Source: Methylobacterium sp. WSM2598
GTDB taxonomy: Bacteria > Pseudomonadota > Alphaproteobacteria > Rhizobiales > Beijerinckiaceae
NCBI RefSeq assembly: GCF_000379105.1
Contig: NZ_KB900609.1
Coordinates: 3,843,134-3,900,800, forward strand
Direction of reading: 5' to 3'
DNA length: 57,667 nt
Position 1 is the first letter of the stretch, and each line of letters opens with the position of its first letter. The notes under the pieces were generated by a model that saw nothing but the letters and a program-made list of their open reading frames with translations, made no database searches and was not told where the DNA came from. A program made the translations under genes and the position numbers. Shown in pieces: positions 1 to 6,566 of the stretch.

Positions 1-1
1 C

Positions 2-133
2 CGCTTGGTCGGCGCGCTCCTGCTCGAACAGAACGACGAGTGGGCCGTCCAGCGCGCCCGCTACCTGACCCTGGAAAGCATCGCCCCGATCAGCGATGAT
101 CCTCTTGTCAGCCTGCCCACCCTGGCAGCCTGA
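2..133 (+). pseudogene. IS256-family transposase, C-terminal fragment
   Basis: The window opens inside a reading frame of 43 residues ending in TGA at 131-133. It reads RLVGALLLEQNDEWAVQRAR and then YLTLESIAPISDD. The pattern of LLLEQNDEWAVQRRY near the end is typical of the C-terminus of IS256 (mutator-type) transposases, which are nuclease-fold enzymes that move the IS by cut-and-paste or copy-out. The N-terminal part lies outside the window, so it cannot be said whether the gene is whole. The next transposase fragment starts only 18 bases later, which suggests this element inserted into older IS debris. Confidence 0.6.
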
Positions 134-151
134 TCGTCCCGGCCCCGCCCG

Positions 152-829
152 GTGACCGTGGTGGCCACGCCGCAGCTACACCACGCCTGGGGACACGACC
201 TGGAGGAGGCGCTCGCGGCCTTACCTTTCCGGGTCACGCACCTGCTGACGGATCGCGGCTCCTGCTTCACCGCGGATGATTTCGAGGCAGCCTGCCGGCA
301 GCACACGATCGCGCATCGCACCACGCGGCCCTATACGCCGCGCACGAACGGGATGGTGGAGCGCTTCAACGGGCGTGTGCAGCGTGAAGTGCTGGGTATC
401 ACGCTCTACAGCCATCAGGATCTTGAAACAGTGCTGGCCGGCTTCAACCTGGCCTACAACGGTCGCCGTCAGCGTGTCCTGAAGGGGCGCTCACCGGACA
501 GGGTCCTGCGCGAGCGGCTGAAGGCGAAGCCGGAGTTGGCCAAGCCCGTCACTAGGCCGCCTGATCCGGACGCACTCCCCGCAGCGCTCAAGGTTGTTGC
601 CGGCGCCAAGGAGGTCTCGCATCCAGACACCGTCTGGATGGCGGAGGATGGCGCGACCATGACCGAGATCGCCACCTACCTGGGCCATAGCGACGATGCG
701 ATCACGCAACGGGTCTACGCGAAGCTATCGCCGAATCACCTGCAGCGCGCCTCTCGGGCGCTGGAGGTCGGCCGACTGCGGGTTCAGCAGCCCACAATGG
801 GTTCACACGAACCTGAAAGCGGATCCTAA
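152..829 (+). pseudogene. Chimeric remnant: IS481-like transposase fragment fused in frame to tyrosine-recombinase C-terminus
   Basis: This open frame of 225 codons is made of two unrelated pieces. Residues about 1-125 are the C-terminal half of an rve/DDE transposase of the IS481/IS3 type: a TDRG block with the second catalytic Asp, the YTPRTNGMVERFNGRV block with the catalytic Glu, and the NGRRQ...GRSPDRVL tail. The first catalytic Asp is missing. Residues about 165-210 (WMAEDGATMTEIATYLGHSD followed by RVYAKLSPNHLQRAS) look like the end of a phage- or ICE-type tyrosine recombinase, including the LGHSD box and a candidate catalytic Tyr. No single family has this architecture. It is therefore read as a decayed junction of two mobile elements beside the tRNA-Thr integration site. 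The GTG start is arbitrary. Confidence 0.65.
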
Positions 830-876
830 TCGGATCCGCTTGCCAAGCGTAAATGCTTCTGCTGAAATGGGAAAGC

Positions 877-921
877 TGGTGCCGCAAGAGGGATTCGAAC
901 CCCCGACCCTCTCATTACGAA
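877..921. repeat. attL: 45-bp direct repeat (3' end of tRNA-Thr)
   Basis: The sequence from TGGTGCCGCAAG to CTCATTACGAA is identical to 56441-56485. It carries the CCA end, acceptor strand, T arm and half the anticodon stem-loop of the tRNA on the minus strand. The rest of the tRNA is absent here. The left flank is host DNA and the right flank begins the prophage. Confidence 0.93.
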
Positions 922-961
922 GATGTTGTTTCGCACTAAATCTCGAACATCATCAATGGAG

Positions 962-1027
962 CGGTTGCCAAACCGAGAGAGCGCAATCGGGGCTTTCACG
1001 CCGCGCGCACTGATGGTTTGGCAACCG
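962..1027. repeat. Integrase arm-type site pair, left end (GTTTGGCAACCG)
   Basis: Two perfect 12-bp copies of GTTTGGCAACCG lie 41 and 95 bases inside the attL repeat: 962-973 on the minus strand and 1016-1027 on the plus strand. Two more copies lie inside the right end at 56352-56363 and 56373-56384. Copies confined to both prophage ends are what is known for arm-binding sites of tyrosine integrases. The assignment rests on position and sequence identity only. Just left of them GATGTT (922-927) and AACATC (946-951) form a further inverted pair. Confidence 0.7.
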
Positions 1028-1213
1028 CCGAGCGGACCACGCGTGAACACTGCCGGCATGGAAAAGCCCGCTGCAGCGGACACGGCGGGCCGGGCGGGCT
1101 ACTGGACATCGTCGTCGGGCGGGTCGAGGCCGCGGCCCTGGTGGACCGCTAAGAGGTGGCTCGGTTTGTCTGAACAGCGACGTGGGCTTGGATAAGTGGA
1201 TATCCTGCCGGGT

Positions 1214-2089
1214 TCAGGCGGCCGCGGGATGCGGCCGCCTGTCGAAGTAGGCTTGGTCGGGGGTGCGCCGGTCAAGGCTCGAATGGGGCCTTCGTCCGTT
1301 GTAGAAGACGAGGTACCGACCGATCGAAGCGCGCGCCGTGCTGACGGTGTCGTAAGCCCGCAAGTAGATCTCCTCGTACTTGACCGACCGCCACAGCCGT
1401 TCGACGAAGACGTTGTCGCGCCACGCGCCTCTGCCGTCCATGCTGATGGCGATCCCCGCCTCCCGCAACACGCGGGTGAAGGCGTGGCTGGTGAACTGCG
1501 AGCCCTGGTCCGTATTGAAGATCTCTGGCCTGCCGTGCCGGGCGAGCGCTTCCTCCAAAGCTTCGACGCAGACGTCGGCCTCCATGGTGATCGACAGCCG
1601 CCAGGACAGGACCCGGCGGCTGTACCAATCAATCACGGCCGCCAAGTAGACGAACCCACGCGCCATCGGAACGTAGGTGATGTCCATGGCCCAGATTTGA
1701 TTGGGTCGGTCGATCGTCAACCCGCGCAAGAGATACGGGTAGACCTTGTGCCCCGGCGCAGGCTTCGAGGTGCTCGGCTTGCGGTAGAGTGCGTCGATGC
1801 TCAGGCGCTTCATCAGCGTCGCGACATGACAGCGGCCGATCGCGATGCCCTCTTTGTTCAGAAGGTCGCGCAGCATCCGGCTTCCCGCGAAGGGAAGTTC
1901 GAGATGCAACTCGTCCATCCGCCGCATCACGCCGAGATCGGCAGCCGGGACTGGGCGCGACAGGTAGTAGACGCTGCCCCGGCTGATCCCGAGCGCCTTG
2001 GCCTGTTTGGCGATCGGGAGATCATGCCCGCGATCGATCATCGCTTTGCGCTCAGCAGACCGGCTTTGCCGAGCGCGCCGGACAAAAAA
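1214..2089 (-). CDS. IS3-family transposase OrfB (made as OrfAB by -1 frameshift)
   Basis: This is the catalytic part of the IS3 transposase, which excises and inserts the element as a circle. The frame is open well upstream but becomes family-like from the slippery T TTT TTG at 2083-2089, so the true product is probably OrfAB starting at orfA. The HTH_21-like segment (MIDRGHDLPIAKQAKALGIS and on) is followed by the rve core with all three acidic residues in view: WAMDITY, FNTDQGSQF, and NVFVERLWRSVKYEE about 35 residues later. The C-terminus YNGRRPHSSLDRRTPDQAYF is typical. Nothing is truncated. Confidence 0.9.
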   Translation of the reverse strand, partial: FFVRRARQSRSAERKAMIDRGHDLPIAKQAKALGISRGSVYYLSRPVPAADLGVMRRMDELHLELPFAGSRMLRDLLNKEGIAIGRCHVATLMKRLSIDALYRKPSTSKPAPGHKVYPYLLRGLTIDRPNQIWAMDITYVPMARGFVYLAAVIDWYSRRVLSWRLSITMEADVCVEALEEALARHGRPEIFNTDQGSQFTSHAFTRVLREAGIAISMDGRGAWRDNVFVERLWRSVKYEEIYLRAYDTVSTARASIGRYLVFYNGRRPHSSLDRRTPDQAYFDRRPHPAAA

Positions 2090-2346
2090 TCGTTGGTCAG
2101 CGTCAACTCGCCGATCTTGGCGTGCAGCGTCTTCACGTCGATGGCCGGTGTGCTCTCCGACCGGGACGCGGCTCCGAACACCCCGGCAGCCCCTTCGAGA
2201 AGCTGGGCCTTCCAAGCCGTGATCTGGTTGGGGTGGACATCGAACTGCTGGGCCAGTTCGGCCAGCGTCTTCTCACCCCGCAGGGCGGCCAGAGCCACCT
2301 TGGCCTTGAAGGCCGGGGCGTGGTTCCGGCGCTGTCGCTTGCTCAT
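2038..2346 (-). CDS. IS3-family transposase OrfA
   Basis: A 102-residue DNA-binding subunit beginning MSKRQRRNHAPAFKAKVALA, the usual start of IS3 OrfA proteins. An HTH_Tnp_1 domain occupies roughly residues 5-60 (LAELAQQFDVHPNQITAWK). A leucine-zipper-like helix follows (DVKTLHAKIGELTLTNDFLS), which in this family mediates oligomerisation with OrfAB. The ATG at 2344-2346 is chosen over an upstream in-frame ATG because the family homology begins there. The last 50 or so bases overlap orfB in the -1 frame. Confidence 0.88.
   Translation of the reverse strand: MSKRQRRNHAPAFKAKVALAALRGEKTLAELAQQFDVHPNQITAWKAQLLEGAAGVFGAASRSESTPAIDVKTLHAKIGELTLTNDFLSGALGKAGLLSAKR
2083..2089 (-). promoter_or_regulatory. 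IS3 programmed -1 frameshift heptamer T TTT TTG
   Basis: On the minus strand the orfA codons GAT TTT TTG contain an X XXY YYZ heptamer (T TTT TTG). Slipping back one base gives TTT TTT GTC and enters the orfB frame (FFVRRARQ). This matches the known IS3 mechanism for OrfAB synthesis. Confidence 0.7.
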
Positions 2347-2432
2347 CGTCGCTCCTGATCCGCGGCCATCCTGGCCGCCGTCAGGCAGAAACTCCACTCA
2401 GCCCCGCTGTGCAGATCCTCCGAGCCACCTCT

Positions 2433-2723
2433 CTACCCTCATCTCCCTGAACCGGAGCGCCGAGTGGCGAGGAGCCGGGGCGTGGCGGTGTGGGAGTTCG
2501 GGCGGTGAGAGCGACGTTACCGGCGCCGGTAACGAAGACGGAGATTGGCGTAGGCAATTCGATGTGTGTGCCTACGCACCCTCTAGCGCCGCCGTCGGTG
2601 AAAGGGTAAGGCGCGGGTTGTAGGACACACACACACCACCTTCGCACCCTGAGAGCGCCGGAACCGTTTGCAATTCGTAAGGGTTCGGAGGTAGCCTCAG
2701 GGTGTGGGCGAGGGACCACTCGG
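2433..2723. other. Non-coding stretch with a 20-bp perfect palindrome
   Basis: No convincing gene is visible between the IS end and the first accessory gene. It holds the perfect palindrome CGTTACCGGCGCCGGTAACG at 2515-2534 and a short run of AC repeats (2623-2636). The palindrome has no following T-run on either strand, so it looks more like a protein-binding site than a terminator. The half site GTTACCG also occurs upstream of the small terminase gene (36673 and 36689). Confidence 0.5.
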
Positions 2724-2927
2724 ATGGAACGCGAACTGCTCCGACTGATTGGCCGTGAGCGCGCTGAAGAGAAACAGCGCGCGCGCGACATTGATGCCGC
2801 TCGACTTGCTTCCGGCGAGGTGAGCGCCGCCGAGCTTCAGGCCGAGAATCACTTTTTTGGCGCACTTGACCTGCCTAGTTTTCGGATCACAGCAATCGGT
2901 GATCAGGAAATCCACCAAGCAACCTAA
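2724..2927 (+). CDS. Hypothetical small acidic/charged protein (67 aa)
   Basis: The frame encodes MERELLRLIGRERAEEKQRA followed by RDIDAARLASGEVSAAELQAENHFFGALD. The first 45 residues are strongly charged and predicted helical, probably amphipathic or a short coiled coil. No family could be named. The GC-rich codon use resembles the phage and host rather than the AT-richer gene that follows nine bases downstream. It is the first open frame of the left accessory block. The ATG has only a weak purine-rich upstream stretch (GCGAGGG), so expression is uncertain. Confidence 0.5.
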   Translation: MERELLRLIGRERAEEKQRARDIDAARLASGEVSAAELQAENHFFGALDLPSFRITAIGDQEIHQAT

Positions 2928-2935
2928 AATTCTAG

Positions 2936-3781
2936 TTGGGGTCAACTTCTGACCATCTGCCGGCTGAGATCGTCCTGCGTCTACTGTCAATAGTAGAACA
3001 GGACGATGCTATTGTTATTGGCGGCCAAGCTATAAGTATATGGGCCGAGCATTATAGGCCACATATACCGGATCTATTTTCGCGCGGGCCGCTGACCAGC
3101 AAAGATCTGGATTTTTTTCGCAACGAGGCTGCCGTTAAGCGGCTTGTAAGTGAGCTCAATGCAAAGGCTCGAAAAGCGACAATAGACGATTTTACCCCAA
3201 GCGCAGCCAGCGTGGTGGCTGTACTTATGGACAGGTCAATCGTTATCGACTTTATGAATCAGGTTGCAGGTGTAGATCGGCAGCAACTGGTTAAAAGGCG
3301 CGTTCGGCTGACCGGTCGAGATTGGGCAACTGATCGTCAAATTACGATACCAGTTATGCATCCTATGGATTGCGTCTGGTCACGATTTGGTAATATCAAT
3401 AATATTCCAAGACTGGACGAACATTCATCCGTTCAGGCGCGGGCCTCTCTCCTTATCTTGTCGAGATTTATTATGGACGCCATAGAACTTGGCAAATTAC
3501 AGCATGCTCAAGACCTATTGATGGAGCTATGTCATCTGATCAGAAATCTACACCAAGGCAAACACACCCATATGGACCCGAGAGTAAAACAGTACCCGGA
3601 GGACGTAATAAAAGTCTTCAAGGATTACGAAATATTTGATGCGAGATGGAGGGAAAAAACACTCCACACAGAATTATCACGCGTAGTAAATTCAATGAAT
3701 AAATTAGAAAAACATCTAATAACAAGGAGAGAGGCGATGGAAGCGCGAAAAGCAGCCGTTGCGGCCGCCGGCAGCGTTTAG
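2936..3781 (+). CDS. AbiEii-like nucleotidyltransferase, probable defence/TA cargo
   Basis: A 281-residue protein with the layout of DNA polymerase beta-like nucleotidyltransferases: IVIGGQAISIWAEHY with the GG motif at residues 29-30, TSKDLDFF with the DxD pair at 57 and 59, and a third candidate acid in IVIDF (D105). Family members such as AbiEii act as toxins or transfer nucleotides to tRNA, often protecting against phage. That role is inferred here, since no AbiEi-like antitoxin is recognisable next to it. The body is clearly AT-richer than its neighbours, a sign of recent transfer. An in-frame stop at 2933-2935 forces a TTG start at 2936 or a later start. The C-terminal 60 residues are helical and basic (RREAMEARKAAVAAAG). 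Confidence 0.7.
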   Translation: MGSTSDHLPAEIVLRLLSIVEQDDAIVIGGQAISIWAEHYRPHIPDLFSRGPLTSKDLDFFRNEAAVKRLVSELNAKARKATIDDFTPSAASVVAVLMDRSIVIDFMNQVAGVDRQQLVKRRVRLTGRDWATDRQITIPVMHPMDCVWSRFGNINNIPRLDEHSSVQARASLLILSRFIMDAIELGKLQHAQDLLMELCHLIRNLHQGKHTHMDPRVKQYPEDVIKVFKDYEIFDARWREKTLHTELSRVVNSMNKLEKHLITRREAMEARKAAVAAAGSV

Positions 3782-3833
3782 ATAGCAACCGTCAATGCGT
3801 CCACGTATAGCAACATAACCTGAGAGCTCGTAC

Positions 3834-4091
3834 GTGGCTGATACCCCCACCATCGGCGAGCTGTACAAGCTCAAGCACGTCACTGACGAGCAGCTCGACG
3901 CGGCCGTCCGTGAGTACCTGGACGATCCCACGCCCGGCATGCGCCTGATCGCGAAGGGCGTGGCGCTCGACCTCGCCGCGGTGGTCCTGGCGAACCCATA
4001 CGCGCGTGAGGTGCTGGCCCGGGCCGAGGCGGCCAAGGCGCAGAAGCAGATGGCCGTTCGGACGGCCATCCTGCTGGCGCGCCCAGCATGA
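3834..4091 (+). CDS. Hypothetical phage protein (85 aa)
   Basis: Reads (GTG) MADTPTIGELYKLKHVTDEQ and then LDAAVREYLDDPTPGMRLIA. The protein is mostly helical with no membrane segment and no motif recognised. GC-rich codon use fits the phage late genes better than the AT-rich genes around it. It is followed 80 bases later by a small membrane protein gene and an HTH gene on the same strand, so the three may be one unit. The GTG start is the first possible one after an in-frame stop-rich stretch. Function unknown. Confidence 0.55.
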   Translation: MADTPTIGELYKLKHVTDEQLDAAVREYLDDPTPGMRLIAKGVALDLAAVVLANPYAREVLARAEAAKAQKQMAVRTAILLARPA

Positions 4092-4173
4092 GCCTTGACA
4101 CCCAACGAGAGAGTCCGCACATTGCGGACATGACTGAGGGCGATGCCCCGGCCGGATTGAGGGATGAACCCCG

Positions 4174-4410
4174 ATGGCCAACTCTTCCGCCCCCGCCTCT
4201 CTTGATATCGCCGAGCAGGTCGCTCGCATCCTCCGCTCCCAGGAGGAGACCCAGAAGTTCGCCGCCGAGCAGCGCAAGCTGATCGCCGAGGCTTCGAAGC
4301 TGGAGCGCGATCGCATGCTCGCTCCCTGGCAAATCGTGATGTCCAGCATGGCGGCGGGCGCGGCGCTGTTCGGCGCCGGTGCCGCCTTCATCAAGCTGAT
4401 CGGTCCGTGA
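4174..4410 (+). CDS. Small single-pass membrane protein with coiled coil (78 aa)
   Basis: The N-terminal 48 residues form a charged helix (VARILRSQEETQKFAAEQRK LIAEASKLERDR). A glycine/alanine-rich hydrophobic segment follows (MAAGAALFGAGAAFIKLIG, about residues 57-76) at the very C-terminus, so it should be a tail-anchored inner-membrane protein. Such small proteins are common near lysis or exclusion genes of Rhizobiales prophages, but no function is known. The stop overlaps the next start (GTGA at 4407-4410), which indicates translational coupling. Confidence 0.6.
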   Translation: MANSSAPASLDIAEQVARILRSQEETQKFAAEQRKLIAEASKLERDRMLAPWQIVMSSMAAGAALFGAGAAFIKLIGP

Positions 4411-4637
4411 CGCCCGACCGTTTCCGCGAGTGTCTCGGCCTCCTGCGTTGGTCTCAGCGCGGGCTGGCCGAGACCCTGGAGTGCGACGACCGCCTCGTCC
4501 GGCGCTGGGCGAGCGGCGAGGCAGAGATCCCGGCGAGCGTTGCGGCGTGGCTGGAAACGCTGGGCCAGGCGCACGCTGAGGCCCCACCACCGAAGGCGTG
4601 GCGGCGCCGGGCGCAGGCCGCGGTCGATAGCCACTGA
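4407..4637 (+). CDS. Small helix-turn-helix protein (XRE-like, 76 aa)
   Basis: Residues 8-47 (CLGLLRWSQRGLAETLECDD RLVRRWASGEAEIPASVAAW) have the layout of a Cro/CI-type HTH, with recognition helix around DDRLVRRWASG. The gene begins at a GTG overlapping the stop of the upstream membrane-protein gene by four bases. It precedes the HExxH gene by about 100 bases. Pairs of XRE regulators and HExxH peptidases are known from mobile-element switches such as ImmR/ImmA. Here the peptidase does not clearly belong to that family, so the link is only suggestive. Confidence 0.6.
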   Translation: MTPDRFRECLGLLRWSQRGLAETLECDDRLVRRWASGEAEIPASVAAWLETLGQAHAEAPPPKAWRRRAQAAVDSH

Positions 4638-4742
4638 TCACCCGCCGCACCCGCGACCCGACCTCTGGACCTCTTGGAAGCGCAAGCCGGGGCGGTACCG
4701 CGGCGCGGTGTTTTGGATGTTCAGTTAGCACTGAGGCATGCA

Positions 4743-5348
4743 ATGAGTGCAGAAAACCCCGTTTTTGCAAGGATATTATCTCAGTTTGATCATCTCTATA
4801 AAAAAGTTCAGGAGCTATATGGTCCCAAGTCTGATTTGGATGGGTACCAATTTTCCAGAGTGATACTTGAGAATAATGGACCGCATATAAGATTTTTTGA
4901 TCGGGATCCGAATGAAGTAGCGATCGCACTAAATTACCGTGTTTTGAACGACGAACCCCAGGGGCTTTGTCAGCTTGCCCATGAGATTGTGCATCTGCTG
5001 TATGTTAGACGGGATAAGAAGGCGAATATGCTTGAGGAGGGTGCTGCAGTCAATTTTAGTATTTACGGTCCTATCTATCAGTCAGGCGACTATCGAGACA
5101 AAATATTTTCATACCTAGTCACCGAACCTTGTGCGAAAAATTATGCAGATGCCCTCGATCTTTATCGAAAATTACCAAGTATCGACGATAAAGCAATCAT
5201 CAAAATACGCGCTATCCATCCGGATATGTCCGATGTCAAACCGGGCGACATTCAGAGAATTCTCCCCGGTGTTGACGATGGTCTTGCAGCGCAATTGTGC
5301 GAGAAACGACAGATGCGACAGATTTCAGCGGCGAGCGATAGAACCTAA
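4743..5348 (+). CDS. Putative zinc metallopeptidase (HExxH protein, 201 aa)
   Basis: The protein contains LCQLAHEIVHLLYVRR, a canonical HExxH zinc-binding helix at residues 80-84. A downstream LEEGAAV supplies Glu98/Glu99 as a possible third ligand, as in gluzincins. No signal peptide or membrane helix is seen, so it is probably cytoplasmic. Codon use is AT-rich from the ATG at 4743 onward. An in-frame ATG further upstream (4674) is ignored because the GC-rich stretch there does not fit the gene. Its stop overlaps the next start (TAATG). Together with the HTH gene before it and the nucleotidyltransferase, it forms an accessory block whose role may be defence or superinfection control. The family was not identified. 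Confidence 0.65.
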   Translation: MSAENPVFARILSQFDHLYKKVQELYGPKSDLDGYQFSRVILENNGPHIRFFDRDPNEVAIALNYRVLNDEPQGLCQLAHEIVHLLYVRRDKKANMLEEGAAVNFSIYGPIYQSGDYRDKIFSYLVTEPCAKNYADALDLYRKLPSIDDKAIIKIRAIHPDMSDVKPGDIQRILPGVDDGLAAQLCEKRQMRQISAASDRT

Positions 5349-5794
5349 TGATATGCCGCAACCCCCGCCGCGCCTACGATGAGCAGGGCCGCGGGATCCC
5401 GCCCCCGACCCTCGCGGAGCTGCGCGCCGAGGACGACCGCACGGCCTTGGTCCACTGCAACGCGACCGACTGCGGCCACGAGGCGACGATCAGCACCGAC
5501 CGCTTCCCGCCCGGCCTCCCCTTCCCCGACATCGCCCTGCACCTGCGCTGCTCGGCCTGCGGGTCCAAGCAGGTCGGCGCCATGCGGGACGTGGTCGGGA
5601 TCTACGCGCGGCTCCGGAAGCGCACGGGTTGGGGGTGGGTTCGGCCGGGACGCTGCCGGCGAGCCATCGCGTCGCTGGGACCGACGATACGCGGGTGGAT
5701 GAGGGCTGAAATGAAAATGCGATTATGTACCTTGCAAACCCGCATCCGGGACGCGCAACTATGGCGCGAGCCATTTTGCACAACCGAATGGTGA
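5348..5794 (+). CDS. Hypothetical zinc-ribbon protein (148 aa)
   Basis: Two cysteine pairs, HCNATDCGHEA (about residues 37-47) and LRCSACGSKQ (about 67-76), form a probable zinc ribbon of about 80 residues. The C-terminal part (from residue 95) is basic and less convincing; it passes into AT-richer DNA, so the gene may have been extended or the original C-terminus lost. The ATG at 5348 shares one base with the upstream stop (TAATG). Small zinc-ribbon proteins of this type are frequent in Rhizobiales prophages and of unknown role. Confidence 0.5.
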   Translation: MICRNPRRAYDEQGRGIPPPTLAELRAEDDRTALVHCNATDCGHEATISTDRFPPGLPFPDIALHLRCSACGSKQVGAMRDVVGIYARLRKRTGWGWVRPGRCRRAIASLGPTIRGWMRAEMKMRLCTLQTRIRDAQLWREPFCTTEW

Positions 5795-5864
5795 TGGCTT
5801 AGCTTGCGGAGCGGGCCGTTCCGGCTAACCTGCAGCTGCTAGAAAGCCTGCGGGAGAGGACAAA

Positions 5865-6566
5865 GTGCCGGCGATCAGGCTTGAGAATAGTCGGGGCGTA
5901 ACCCTCAGAGACGTTCGAATCAGCGGCTTTGATGTAGGAATATCGGCACATAACTCGGAATTTACCGCTAATCGACTCGCCTTCGATAACGTTGTCCGAC
6001 CATTTGATATATCCGGAGATGGATACGCACGTGTTGAAGGCACTCGCATTACCAACGACCCGAAGCTGGGAACCGAAGTAACGCGGAAGACAACCGTCGG
6101 GTGGACCCGCAATGGGCCGCCACTCCCCGCTCAATGTCCTAACTGCAAAGCAGTATTTCCGTCCAGAAACTACGATATTGCAACGCCACGCTTCTTCTCT
6201 AGAGACAATGAAGAAAGCTGTCCCGAGTGCAAGAAATACGGCGCAAAGGTCGCAGACGGCTTATTTGATTTGACCTCAGATGCCGTAAAGATCTTAGAAG
6301 CGCCAGATATTACTTATGCGATGGTCGCGGCACTTGCGCGTATTGCAGAAGATGTTTCTGCCAACAGAATAACGCCACAGCAGGCCGTGGAAAAACTTGC
6401 TTATGTCGACCCACGGATCGGTTCGATTGCCAAGAAAGTGGTCGGATTCGGTGGCAGCGCAATCGAATTTTTAACCTTCGCTATTGGATTGGCGGCGCTC
6501 ATCTATACACATATTGGAACCACGGCCACGCTGGAGGCCCGCGATCTGGCCCGCGAGCAAACCTAG
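5865..6566 (+). CDS. Zinc-ribbon membrane protein, N-terminal part before an in-frame amber codon
   Basis: A 233-residue frame starting at GTG with a good ribosome site (GGGAGAGGACAAA). Residues 1-60 have a beta-helix-like rhythm (IRLENSRGVTLRDVRISGFD). Residues about 90-126 carry CPNC and CPEC, a zinc ribbon. Residues about 198-218 (SAIEFLTFAIGLAALIYTHI) form a transmembrane helix. The frame stops at TAG (6564-6566) in the middle of a coiled-coil repeat (LAREQT, stop, LSREQTDIARE). Reading continues without interruption for 107 more codons in the same frame. The product is therefore either a truncated protein or the read-through-dependent front of a 341-codon protein. AT-rich relative to the phage. 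No family recognised. Confidence 0.65.
   Translation: MPAIRLENSRGVTLRDVRISGFDVGISAHNSEFTANRLAFDNVVRPFDISGDGYARVEGTRITNDPKLGTEVTRKTTVGWTRNGPPLPAQCPNCKAVFPSRNYDIATPRFFSRDNEESCPECKKYGAKVADGLFDLTSDAVKILEAPDITYAMVAALARIAEDVSANRITPQQAVEKLAYVDPRIGSIAKKVVGFGGSAIEFLTFAIGLAALIYTHIGTTATLEARDLAREQT

Larger units (their letters stand above)
1152..2432 (-). mobile_element. IS3-family insertion sequence, intact
   Basis: The element is 1281 bp. Its ends are a perfect 13-bp inverted repeat, AGAGGTGGCTCGG at 1152-1164 and its complement at 2420-2432, and similarity continues further inwards (TCTG.ACAGCG). The trinucleotide CTA directly flanks both ends (1149-1151 and 2433-2435), consistent with a 3-bp target duplication as known in IS3. 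It carries overlapping orfA and orfB on the minus strand with a slippery heptamer. It sits between attL and the first phage gene, so it entered the prophage rather than the host flank. Both frames are open, so it may still be active. Confidence 0.9.

Noticed and set aside
877..921. Possible second tRNA gene at the left end
   Set aside because: Only the 3' 45 bases of the tRNA are present; acceptor 5' strand and D arm are missing, so it is the att repeat, not a gene.
1196..2623. 475-codon plus-strand frame across the IS element
   Set aside because: Antisense of the IS3 transposase genes; no family pattern and composition expected from the opposite strand.
2623..2636. AC-dinucleotide run as possible CRISPR or microsatellite
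   Set aside because: Too short and single; no repeat-spacer structure anywhere in the window.
4088..4282. 64-codon plus-strand frame starting with ATGA overlap after 4091
   Set aside because: It lies over the start of the better supported 4174-4410 gene in another frame and is Pro/Ser/Arg-rich without pattern, typical of a shadow in high-GC DNA.
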